This document shows positions 27,704-35,144 of a stretch of DNA of 42,951 nucleotides, one piece after another (position 1 is the first letter of the stretch; every line of letters starts with the position of its first letter). Made by a program: the position numbers and the translations under genes. Origin of the DNA: JBBSEZ01 sp038239195 (GTDB lineage: Bacteria > Planctomycetota > Planctomycetia > Gemmatales > Gemmataceae). The DNA lies in NCBI GenBank assembly GCA_038239195.1, contig JBBSEZ010000022.1, forward strand, positions 1 through 42,951. The letters are read 5' to 3'. The notes under the pieces are model-generated. The model was not told where the DNA came from, made no database searches, and was given only the letters and a program-made list of their open reading frames with translations.

Positions 27704-29262
27704 GCACACACGTGCAAATCTCTGCCGGTCCTGTTGGCGGGACGATTGGCACGAGCGGCGAGGCGCCTGTCTCGCCCCCCGGGCCGGGCGCTTTTCGGTC
27801 GTTCGTCGCCGGCTGGCACGACTTCTGGTTCAAGCCCGCCGACCCGACGGTCCTCGGCCTCATCCGCATCTGTTGCGGCCTGATGCTGCTGTACGTTCAC
27901 GTGCTGCAAGGGCTCCAGTTGCAGGAACTGTTCGGCGCCGACGCCTGGCTCAACGTCGAGACCGCCAACTCGCTGCGCCGGGAGATGCCCGGCCTGCCCC
28001 CGCCCGATGGCTGGGTCGAGCCCGAGCCGGTGGGCCGGCCCGTCCCCGGAATGTCGTGGGACCAGGTGGTCGCTTATCGCGAGCGCTGGGGCATGGACCC
28101 CGGCGTGGCGATGACGCGCGGCCAGGCGATGTTCTCGGTCTGGTTTCACCTCACCGATCCCACCGCGATGCTCGTACTGCACTACGCCATGCTCGTGGTG
28201 GTGGGGCTGTTCACCTTGGGGGTGGGGACGCGCGTCACGTCGGTGCTGGCCTGGGTGACGGCCCTGAGCTACGTACACCGCGCCACCCTGGCGACCTTCG
28301 GCATGGACACCATGCTCGCCCTGCTACTGCTCTACCTGATGTTCTCGCCGTGCGGGGCGGCCCTGTCGGTCGATCGGCTCATCGCACGCTACCGCGTGAT
28401 GCGGCGCGCGCTCGACCGGCACAAGCCGGTCCCCGCGCTACTGAGGCCAGCGCCACGGCCGTCGGCCAACTTCGCCCTGAGGCTGTTGCAGGTCCACTTC
28501 TGCATCATCTACTTCGCGTCGGGCGCCAGCAAGTTGCAAGGCGCGGCGTGGTGGAACGGCACGGCGCTGTGGCAGACGACAATGAACTACGAGTTCGCGG
28601 GCCCGCGATCGGAGGCGGCCACCGCCGCGCTGCGATCGCTGACTCAGCACCGCTGGGTGTGGGAGCTGGCGATGAACGCGGGGGCCCTGTTCACGCTGGC
28701 GCTGGAACTGGGCCTCCCGTTCCTGGTGTGGTTCCCGCGCTTGCGCTGGCCTGTGGTGACGGCGGCCGTCATGCTGCACGTCGGCATCGCGATGATGATG
28801 GGGGGGCTGGGCACGTTCAGCTTGCTGATGCTGACCATCCTGCTGTCGTTCGTCCCCGCCCAAGCGGTCCACGCCCTGCTTGCCCGGCTGGGGCGAGGCT
28901 CGGCCCGGCTCTGGCTGGCGTTCAACTCGCGCCAGCCCAATCAGGTGCGCGCCGCCGCCCTGGCGCACGCGTTCGATTTCTGGGGCCAGTTGCGCGACGT
29001 CGATTTCGCGACGGCGCAGCGCCCCGCCGATGCGCCGGGCGTGGCGCCAGCGGCCGGGCTGCAACTCGTCGGCGACGACGGCGAGGCGGTGACGGGCTAT
29101 CCGCTCTGGGAGCGCCTGGCGAGGTCGCTGCGCGGGCTCTGGCCGCTGGCGCTGCTGAGCTGGCTGCCGGGGGTGGCGCGGGCAGGACGCGCCCTGGCGC
29201 CCGCCGGGGGGGCTACGGCGGGGCAGGACGCCCATGAGCCGGTCGGGGCAGGGCGATCGTGA
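27700..29262 (+). CDS. HTTM-domain membrane protein
   Basis: This 520-residue polytopic membrane protein fits the HTTM family, which is distantly related to the vitamin K-dependent gamma-carboxylase. Helices include VLGLIRICCGLMLLYVHVL near the N-terminus and VHFCIIYFASGASKLQGAAW in the middle. The latter is the most family-like segment. The C-terminal 130 residues are soluble and Ala-rich. Its start overlaps the upstream membrane gene by 4 bp. The reaction performed by bacterial HTTM proteins is unknown. The stop codon sits 2 bp before a perfect inverted repeat. Confidence 0.88.
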   Translation: MSTHVQISAGPVGGTIGTSGEAPVSPPGPGAFRSFVAGWHDFWFKPADPTVLGLIRICCGLMLLYVHVLQGLQLQELFGADAWLNVETANSLRREMPGLPPPDGWVEPEPVGRPVPGMSWDQVVAYRERWGMDPGVAMTRGQAMFSVWFHLTDPTAMLVLHYAMLVVVGLFTLGVGTRVTSVLAWVTALSYVHRATLATFGMDTMLALLLLYLMFSPCGAALSVDRLIARYRVMRRALDRHKPVPALLRPAPRPSANFALRLLQVHFCIIYFASGASKLQGAAWWNGTALWQTTMNYEFAGPRSEAATAALRSLTQHRWVWELAMNAGALFTLALELGLPFLVWFPRLRWPVVTAAVMLHVGIAMMMGGLGTFSLLMLTILLSFVPAQAVHALLARLGRGSARLWLAFNSRQPNQVRAAALAHAFDFWGQLRDVDFATAQRPADAPGVAPAAGLQLVGDDGEAVTGYPLWERLARSLRGLWPLALLSWLPGVARAGRALAPAGGATAGQDAHEPVGAGRS

Positions 29263-29264
29263 GG

Positions 29265-29406
29265 GCGATTCCCTCACCCCCCGGCCCCTCTCCCAGAACG
29301 GGAGAGGGGGAGCCAGACAAGGAAGCGCCACCTTCTCCCCGGACCGTCCACCAACACTCTCCCCCTCTCCCGTTCTGGGAGAGGGGCCGGGGGGTGAGGG
29401 AATCGC
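29265..29406. repeat. Perfect 46-bp inverted repeat filling a convergent intergenic gap
   Basis: The arm 29265-29310 is the exact reverse complement of 29361-29406, with a 50-bp centre. Each arm also contains its own palindrome, CCCCTCTCCC and GGGAGAGGGG around AGAAC, so arms can fold alone or together. The element begins 2 bp after the HTTM gene stop and ends 1 bp before the sigma-factor stop, filling nearly the whole gap. It looks like a REP- or MITE-like dispersed element and could terminate transcription from both sides. Confidence 0.92.
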
Positions 29407-29407
29407 C

Positions 29408-29944
29408 TCACTCCGCCAGCGACTCGCGCACCTGGTCGAGCATCTCCGCCAGCCAGTACTGGATCGTCCGCAGCGACTTGCCCGCCCGCTTCGCCATGTC
29501 GTCGCGCTTGACGCCCTGCACCCACCACTCCCACACCTCGCGCCACTCCGCCGGGAAGCGCGCCACGATCTGCGCGATGCGCTCCACCATCTCCCGATCA
29601 GGCGGGGCGGGGCGCGTGTCGGGCACCTGCTCCAGCGCCACGCGGGCCGAGGGCACCTGGAGCCGGCCGAGGTCGATGGCGCGGCGCGCGGCGACGACGG
29701 CGAGCCACTTGCAAAACGGACAGCGGCGCTCCCATTTGTGCAGGTTGCCGAACAGGCGCAGGAAGATGGTCTGGCAGGCGTCGTCCCACTCGCCGCGCTG
29801 CCCGGGGCCGAGCACTCGCTGCACGATGCTGCGCACCAACGGCGTGAACTTGAGGGCCAGCGCGTCGCCGGCGGCGCGGTCGCCCTGCTGGTAGAGGCCG
29901 ACGCGCTCGGCGCAGTTGTCGGGCGGGCAGTCACACTGGAACAT
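29408..29944 (-). CDS. ECF-type RNA polymerase sigma factor with Cys-rich ends
   Basis: This 178-residue protein has the sigma-70 region 2 layout (LKFTPLVRSIVQRVLG to FCKWLAVVAARRAIDL) and a region 4 helix-turn-helix (MAKRAGKSLRTIQYWLAEML). An unusual Cys cluster opens the protein (MFQCDCPPDNC), and CPFC lies in region 2, so metal or redox sensing is possible. The start overlaps the end of the upstream phosphatase gene by 14 bp, so the two are probably cotranslated. This suggests that the phosphatase controls the sigma factor's activity. No anti-sigma gene is adjacent. Confidence 0.9.
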   Translation of the reverse strand: MFQCDCPPDNCAERVGLYQQGDRAAGDALALKFTPLVRSIVQRVLGPGQRGEWDDACQTIFLRLFGNLHKWERRCPFCKWLAVVAARRAIDLGRLQVPSARVALEQVPDTRPAPPDREMVERIAQIVARFPAEWREVWEWWVQGVKRDDMAKRAGKSLRTIQYWLAEMLDQVRESLAE

Positions 29945-31010
29945 CGCCGGCCCTGTGGTGCGTGGGGGCCTCGGTGAGCGACGCCAGGCCCTCCCCCTCG
30001 GCCCGGCCGCGCCGGCGCAGCAGCACCATCGTGATGTCGTCCTTCTGAGGCCCGTCGGCCAGCGCCGCGCGCAACTGCTCGCGGAGCGCGTCGAAGAGCG
30101 TCAGGGCGCCGCGCGGGAGCGCGAGCGCCTCGGCCCCGCCCCCGTCGGCGAGTTGGTCGAAGACGCCGTCGCTGGCCAGCAGCAACTCGTCGCCCTGCGC
30201 CAGCGACCAGTGGTGCTGGTCCTGAACCGTCGGCGGGCTCAGCCCCAGCCAGGTGCCGCGCAGCTTGAGCAGTTCCGGCCGGCGCGCGCCCCGGCGCAGC
30301 AACAGCAGGCGACTGCCTCCCGCGGGGGCGACCAGCGCGGTGCCGTCCGGGGCGAGGCGGGCCAGGGTGCATTCGACGAACACGCCGTCGGGCAGGCAAT
30401 CGACCAGCAGGTGGTGCATGGCGGCCAGCACCTGCGCTGGTTGCGTTTCGGGGGAGGGCAGCGAGTGCCAGCAGTGCTCCCACACCTCGGGCAGGGCGGC
30501 GGCGAGGAGGTAGGCGTAATAGCCGTGGCCCGTGACGTCGGCGATCAGCACCCACAGGGCACCGTCGGGCGCCAGCAGCCCGCCGAACCAGTCGCCGCCG
30601 AACCAGTGGTTGCCGACGCGCTCGTAGGGCCGGAAGAAGGTTCGGCTGGAGTACTGCGGGGCCTCGGGCAGGGGCGGTGGGCCGGCGTAGCCGTCGGCCG
30701 GGACGGGCTGTCCGGCGTAAGGCTGGAAGGCGACCTTGGCGACGTGAAGCAGCACGGCGCCGCGGAAGGCCGCCCATGTCATCCGGTCGAAGGGAGCGCC
30801 GGGCGTGGCGCGCACGTACGTCTCGGCCGCGTGCAGGGCGTGCAGCGTGAGCAGGGCGCGATCCTCGTCGAAGTTGTGCCGCGCCAGGAACCGATCCATC
30901 AGCTGCCCCAACGGCTCGCGCAGCAACTGCCCGAACTGCGCACGCGCCCCCGCGGCGCGGGCTTGCAGCGCCTCGACCAGTTCGCGTGGGGTGGGATAAC
31001 GCGGTTCCAC
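29931..31010 (-). CDS. PP2C/SpoIIE-type serine/threonine phosphatase
   Basis: This 359-residue protein has a helical N-terminal region of about 120 residues, without a recognised sensor fold, followed by a SpoIIE/PP2C catalytic domain. Metal-binding motifs are readable: GGDWFGG, ADVTGHG, LASDGVFDQL and KDDITMVLL. Such phosphatases often dephosphorylate anti-anti-sigma proteins. The start codon is GTG at 31010 with AGAAGAGG 3 nt upstream, a rather tight spacing. The gene overlaps the sigma-factor gene by 14 bp in the same direction. The pair probably forms a signalling unit, with the N-terminal region as the sensor; partners are not in view. Confidence 0.88.
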   Translation of the reverse strand: MEPRYPTPRELVEALQARAAGARAQFGQLLREPLGQLMDRFLARHNFDEDRALLTLHALHAAETYVRATPGAPFDRMTWAAFRGAVLLHVAKVAFQPYAGQPVPADGYAGPPPLPEAPQYSSRTFFRPYERVGNHWFGGDWFGGLLAPDGALWVLIADVTGHGYYAYLLAAALPEVWEHCWHSLPSPETQPAQVLAAMHHLLVDCLPDGVFVECTLARLAPDGTALVAPAGGSRLLLLRRGARRPELLKLRGTWLGLSPPTVQDQHHWSLAQGDELLLASDGVFDQLADGGGAEALALPRGALTLFDALREQLRAALADGPQKDDITMVLLRRRGRAEGEGLASLTEAPTHHRAGDVPV

Positions 31011-31025
31011 GTGCCTCTTCTCGTT

Positions 31026-31106
31026 GCGACAAGCGTCCTCGCCTGTCGAGCCTTTCTCTGGACGTGACGTTCATTCGTTGCCGGCGACAAGACGGACGCT
31101 TGTCGC
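31026..31106. repeat. Short inverted-repeat element between divergent genes
   Basis: GCGACAAGCGTCC (31026-31038) and its exact reverse complement GGACGCTTGTCGC (31094-31106) enclose 55 bp. This looks like a small dispersed element with 13-bp termini. It lies directly upstream of the phosphatase start on the minus strand, so its promoter must lie within or beyond it. Confidence 0.75.
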
Positions 31107-31167
31107 TACGCATTGATTGTGAGCGCCGCTGCCTCCTCTATCAAGACGACGATGCCGCCCCTTTCTG

Positions 31168-31195
31168 TTTGCCCTGGCGTCGCGCCTTGTAAAAT
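31168..31195 (+). promoter_or_regulatory. Possible promoter of the AddB-like gene
   Basis: TAAAAT at 31190-31195 is a good -10, with a weak TTTGCC (31168-31173) 16 bp upstream. The start would fall near 31202, about 30 nt before the ATG at 31235. Confidence 0.4.
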
Positions 31196-31234
31196 GGACA
31201 ATGACACCAGAGCCCGAGGGAGGCCGAAGAACGC

Positions 31235-34200
31235 ATGAGCAAGGTTTGTCTGCTCGCCGGGCCCGCCGGCTCCGGCAAGACGGCGGCGCTGCTGGACGTC
31301 TTCCGGGCCCGCACCCGGGCCGCGCCCGGCACCACCCTCTGGCTGGCGCCCACCCACCGCGCCGCCTACGCTGCGCGCGAGCGCCTCCTCGAAGGCGCGA
31401 GCGCGTTGTGCGGCTTCCGCCTGTGTACCTTCCCCGACCTCGTCGGCGACGTTCTGCGCGCGAACGACCCCCTGGCGCGCTCCCTCTCCGACGTCCAGCG
31501 CCGGCTGTTGCTCGACGACGTCGTCGCCAACCTTCACGAGCGCGGCGAGCTGTCGCACTTCGCGCGAGTCTCCGACACGCGTGGCTTCGGCGAGGGGCTG
31601 CTCTCCCTGCTCGTCGAGCTCCAGGCGTCGGGCACCTCCCCCTGGGCCTTCGCGCGCGCCGCGTACCGGCGCGGCACCGAAGGGCCCGTCGGCCGGCGAA
31701 TCAACGGCGCTGCCATCGGGCTCAAGGATCGGCAGGTGGCGCGCATCTACGCGCGCTACGCGCGCGAGCTGCGCCGCCAGCACCTCCACGACGCCGAGGG
31801 GCGCGGGGCCCACGCCTGCGCGTTGCTGCGCGCCGGCCAGCGCCAGCCGTTCGCCGACGTGCGAGCCCTCTTCCTCGATGGCTTCAGCGACTTTACGCGC
31901 TCCGAACACCAATTGCTCGAAGCGCTGGTCGCGGGGGCCGAGGAGGCCTGGATCGCGCTGCCCGACGAGGACGGCGAGGAGCGGGCCGAACTGTTCGCGC
32001 GCTCGCGGGCCACGCGGCAGCGGCTGCGGTCGCTCGGGCCCCTCGAAGAAAAGAAGTGCGTCCCCTTTTCCGAAAAGGGGACGCACCTCTTTTCGCGGCC
32101 GGCCGGCCTCGCTCACCTCGAGCGTCAGCTCTTCCGGCCCCTGCGCAAGGTGGTGCAGGCCGACGACGCGACCGGGCTGACGTTCCTCGAAGCGCCCGGC
32201 ATCGTGGGCGAGGCGCGCATGGTGGCACGGCGGATCAAGGAGCTCCTCCTGGCCGGCACGCCCGCGGCCGAGGTGCTGGTCGTGCTGCGCGACCTTTCGC
32301 CCTATGCGGACCTCTTGCGTGAGGTTTTCGCCGAGTACGACCTCCCGCTCGACCTCGAAGGCGCCGACCCGCTCGTCCGCAGTCCCGCGGTGGCCCTGCT
32401 GCTGCGCGCCCTGCGCCTGCCCGAGGACGATTGGCCCTTCTCCGGCGTGACGGCGCTGCTGCGGCACACCTACTTTCAGCCGACCTGGCCCGAGATGGAC
32501 AGCCCCGAATTGCCACTGCGCGCCGAGGCGCTGCTGCGCTTGCTGGGCGAGCCGCGTGGCCGGGGGGCCTACCTCACCGCCGTCGAGCGCTGGGCCGAGC
32601 GCCAGCAGGAAGGGCTGGAGGACGAGCAGGCGGAGGAGTCGCGCCGCCGCCGCACGCACGAACTGGCCAAACAGTGCCGCGCCTTTCTCCAGCGCTTCTT
32701 CCGCGCCTGGGACGGGGCGCCGGCCAAGGCCCCTCTGCACGCGTACGTCGCCTGGCTGCGCCACTTCGCCGAAGACCTCGGCATCCGCGCTGCGGCCGAG
32801 GCGCACGAGCCCGACCGCGTGGTGCTGTCGGCGCTCTGGGACGAACTGGGTCGCTGGCTGGAGCGCGAGGGCCAGGGCGGGCGAGCCCTCGACGCCCGGA
32901 CGTTCCAGCGCCGCCTGACGGCGCTGGCGGGCATGACGAGCCTGCCGCGCACGTCCCACGGGCCGGGGCGGGTGCGCGTGCTGTCGGCCCCGCTGGCGCG
33001 CCACCTCGACGCCGACCACGTCTTCGTCATGGGCCTGGGCGAACGCGCCTTCCCGCGCCTGGGAGCGCCCTCCGCCCTGATGGACGAGCCCGACCGTCAG
33101 TCGTTCGAGCAGGCCGGCGTCGAGCTCTCGGGCACCGCCGACGCCCTGCCCGACGAGATGCTGCTGTTCTATCAGGTGATAACGCGGGCCCGCAAAGGAT
33201 TGGTCCTCAGCTACCCCGCCGTCGATGAGCGCGGGCAGGAGCTCCTGCCCAGCTCGTTCCTCCTCACCGTACGCGACTGCTTCCGGGAGGAGGCCCTCGA
33301 ACTGCCGGTCACGACCCGGAAGCGCATGCTGATCGAAGGCTACGACACGGAGCCGCCCCGCTCGCCAGCGGAGTTGCGCGTGCGCGTGGCGCTCGCGGGA
33401 AGCGTGCCAGCGGCCGGCCTGCCCCTCGACCTCCGCGCCAACCTGGTCGATGCCGCCAATCTGGTGAAGCAGCGCTTCCACGTGAAGGAACACACGCCTT
33501 ACGACGGGCTGTTCCGCGACGCCGCAACGATCGCCCGCGTGAACGAACTGTTCCGCCCCGAGCGCATCATCAGCCCGACGGCGCTGGAGGACTACGTCGC
33601 CTGCCCGTTCCGCTTCTTCCTCAAGAGCGTGCTGCGCCTCGAGCCGCTCGAAGACCCGCGCGAGGAGATCGAGGTGACGCGGCGCGGCCAGGCCTTTCAC
33701 CGCGCCCTGGCGCGCCTGCACCAGCGCTTGAAGAAGGAAGGCACGCACGCGCCGACGCCGGACACCGAGGCCGAGGTGCTCCAGGAGATCGCCTCCGCAG
33801 TCGCGGAGGACGTGCAGCGCGCTCCCAGCCCCGCGTCGAAGGAACTGTGGCGCCTGGAGAGCCTGCGGCTGATCCGCGTGGCGGGGCGCTACCCGGGCCA
33901 CTGGGAGAAGTTCCTCAAGCCGTGGCAGGAGAAGGGCGTCGCCCCGCGCCCCCACTTCTTCGAGATCGACTTCGGCCTGCCAGCGCCTGAGGGAGAGGTG
34001 CCCAACGCGCCGCTGGTGCTGCGTTCGGGAGAGACGGAGGTGCGCATCAGCGGGCGCATCGACCGCGTGGACCTGGCCGACCTGGCCGATGGCGTCGGCT
34101 TCTGGATCATCGACTACAAAACGGGTCGGGGAAGTCACTACACTGGCGCCGACCTGGCCGAGTTTCGCCGCCTCCAGTTGACGCTCTACGCCCTCGCCGT

Positions 34201-34543
34201 CGAGGCGGTCCTCCTCGCCGGCCAGAAGGCGCGCCCGCTCGGGCTCGCCTACTGGTTGGTCGGCGAGTCCGGCGCCAAGGTGGCCCTGCCGGGCCGCAAC
34301 GTGACGCAATGGCTCGACGACGGCAAGCGCTGGCACGCCGTGCGCGAGGTACTGCAAGACTGGGTGATCGCCCTGGTGAGCCAGGTCCGCCAGGGCGTTT
34401 TCCCACTGGCGCCGCGCTCGGAGCACTGCACGCAGACGTGCTCGTATGGGCAAATCTGCCGCATCACGCAGGCCCGCGGCGTCGAGAAAGTGGGTGGGCT
34501 GGCGCTGCCGATCATCGGCGCTCCGCCTGGCACGGAACGCTAA
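31235..34543 (+). CDS. AddB/RexB-like helicase-nuclease with Fe-S cluster motif
   Basis: This 1102-residue protein resembles the AddB/RexB subunit of double-strand-break repair helicase-nucleases. A Walker A motif opens it (AGPAGSGKT, Lys15). The C-terminal nuclease domain contains GRIDRVD near residue 940 and IIDYKTG near 958, the PD-(D/E)XK/RecB-type active site. One Cys near residue 790 (YVACPFRFF) and a Cys trio near 1065-1076 (CTQTCSYGQIC) fit a 4Fe-4S cluster. The partner AddA is not in the window. An AGGGAGG-like site lies upstream of ATG 31235. At residues about 272-286 an in-frame palindromic element encodes KKCVPFSEKGTHLF, probably a tolerated insertion. Confidence 0.88.
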   Translation: MSKVCLLAGPAGSGKTAALLDVFRARTRAAPGTTLWLAPTHRAAYAARERLLEGASALCGFRLCTFPDLVGDVLRANDPLARSLSDVQRRLLLDDVVANLHERGELSHFARVSDTRGFGEGLLSLLVELQASGTSPWAFARAAYRRGTEGPVGRRINGAAIGLKDRQVARIYARYARELRRQHLHDAEGRGAHACALLRAGQRQPFADVRALFLDGFSDFTRSEHQLLEALVAGAEEAWIALPDEDGEERAELFARSRATRQRLRSLGPLEEKKCVPFSEKGTHLFSRPAGLAHLERQLFRPLRKVVQADDATGLTFLEAPGIVGEARMVARRIKELLLAGTPAAEVLVVLRDLSPYADLLREVFAEYDLPLDLEGADPLVRSPAVALLLRALRLPEDDWPFSGVTALLRHTYFQPTWPEMDSPELPLRAEALLRLLGEPRGRGAYLTAVERWAERQQEGLEDEQAEESRRRRTHELAKQCRAFLQRFFRAWDGAPAKAPLHAYVAWLRHFAEDLGIRAAAEAHEPDRVVLSALWDELGRWLEREGQGGRALDARTFQRRLTALAGMTSLPRTSHGPGRVRVLSAPLARHLDADHVFVMGLGERAFPRLGAPSALMDEPDRQSFEQAGVELSGTADALPDEMLLFYQVITRARKGLVLSYPAVDERGQELLPSSFLLTVRDCFREEALELPVTTRKRMLIEGYDTEPPRSPAELRVRVALAGSVPAAGLPLDLRANLVDAANLVKQRFHVKEHTPYDGLFRDAATIARVNELFRPERIISPTALEDYVACPFRFFLKSVLRLEPLEDPREEIEVTRRGQAFHRALARLHQRLKKEGTHAPTPDTEAEVLQEIASAVAEDVQRAPSPASKELWRLESLRLIRVAGRYPGHWEKFLKPWQEKGVAPRPHFFEIDFGLPAPEGEVPNAPLVLRSGETEVRISGRIDRVDLADLADGVGFWIIDYKTGRGSHYTGADLAEFRRLQLTLYALAVEAVLLAGQKARPLGLAYWLVGESGAKVALPGRNVTQWLDDGKRWHAVREVLQDWVIALVSQVRQGVFPLAPRSEHCTQTCSYGQICRITQARGVEKVGGLALPIIGAPPGTER
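32049..32093. repeat. Palindromic element inserted in frame inside the AddB-like gene
   Basis: GTGCGTCCCCTTTT (32056-32069) pairs exactly with AAAAGGGGACGCAC (32073-32086) around a 3-nt loop. The stem extends outward (AAAAGA with TCTTTT) with one mismatch, giving a 45-nt hairpin. The A/T runs differ from the surrounding very GC-rich coding DNA. It adds about 15 residues and does not break the reading frame. Confidence 0.85.
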
Positions 34544-34597
34544 GTCGCAAGCGGAATTGCGCCGGAGGCTCGCCGCTTCCGGCTTGGCGTTCCTCCT

Positions 34598-34622
34598 GAC
34601 AATTGTCTGGACAACTGTTGTC
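34598..34622. promoter_or_regulatory. Overlapping palindromic operators for the MarR regulator
   Basis: Three perfect palindromes overlap in 25 bp: GACAATTGTC (34598-34607), TTGTC-TG-GACAA (34603-34614) and GACAAC-T-GTTGTC (34610-34622). They cover the -35 box of the promoter for the marR-type gene. This is the classic arrangement for autorepression by a dimeric winged-helix regulator. Confidence 0.75.
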
Positions 34623-34636
34623 CTGACGACTAAAAT
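34608..34636 (+). promoter_or_regulatory. Promoter of the MarR gene, apparently giving a leaderless mRNA
   Basis: TGGACA (34608-34613) and TAAAAT (34631-34636) are 17 bp apart, each one mismatch from consensus. The expected transcription start, about 7 nt after the -10, falls on the ATG at 34643. No Shine-Dalgarno sequence is present before that ATG. Confidence 0.7.
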
Positions 34637-34642
34637 GCCACC

Positions 34643-35122
34643 ATGACGAAAAGCCCCCCCCGCGCGGCGCGCTTCGACTCTCTGGAGCAGGAGGTCTTCC
34701 TGAACCTGTGGCGGACCTACGACCGGCTGCGCGCGATGGAGGACGACCTGTTCGCCGGCTACGACTTGACGGCGCAGCAGTACAACCTGCTGCGGCTGCT
34801 GAAGGCGTCGCTCCCGGAGACCGTCCTGACGCTGGCCCTGGCCAATCGGCTGGTGTCGCGCGCTCCCGACGTCACGCGCATGCTCGACAAGCTCGCCGAG
34901 CGCGGGCTCGTCACGCGCGATCGGCCCCCCGAGAACCGGCGCGTGGTGCGCGTTGGCCTCACCGAGAGCGGGCTCGCCCTGCTGGAGCAGATCGCCGGGC
35001 CGCTCCGCGCCTGCCACGCTCGCCAGCTCGGGCACCTGCCTCCCGCCGACCTGAAGCGGCTGGGCGAGTTGCTTCGCGCTGCCCGCCGGCCTCACGAAGA
35101 AGACGTCAGCGCCTGGCGCTGA
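34643..35122 (+). CDS. MarR-family transcriptional regulator
   Basis: This 159-residue protein has the MarR winged-helix fold. A dimerisation helix (SLEQEVFLNLWRTYDRLRA) comes first, then LTAQQYNLLRLL, the recognition-helix region LANRLVSRAPDVTRMLDKLA, and the wing VTRDRPPENRRVVRVGLTESG. It should bind palindromic operators as a dimer and let go when a ligand, often a phenolic compound, binds. Overlapping palindromes directly upstream make autoregulation likely. The flavoprotein gene starts 22 bp downstream and is probably in the same transcript and control circuit. The start is fixed by the promoter position; the mRNA appears leaderless. Confidence 0.95.
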   Translation: MTKSPPRAARFDSLEQEVFLNLWRTYDRLRAMEDDLFAGYDLTAQQYNLLRLLKASLPETVLTLALANRLVSRAPDVTRMLDKLAERGLVTRDRPPENRRVVRVGLTESGLALLEQIAGPLRACHARQLGHLPPADLKRLGELLRAARRPHEEDVSAWR

Positions 35123-35144
35123 GCTCGAAGAGGAAACCTCATTC

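Noticed and set aside
24635..27709. A sulfatase of over 1000 residues
   Set aside because: The extra 5' frame overlaps the divergent membrane gene; the signal peptide and ribosome-binding site place the start at 26026.
29265..29406. An insertion sequence or transposon
   Set aside because: The element is only 142 bp and has no room for a transposase; no target duplication is evident.
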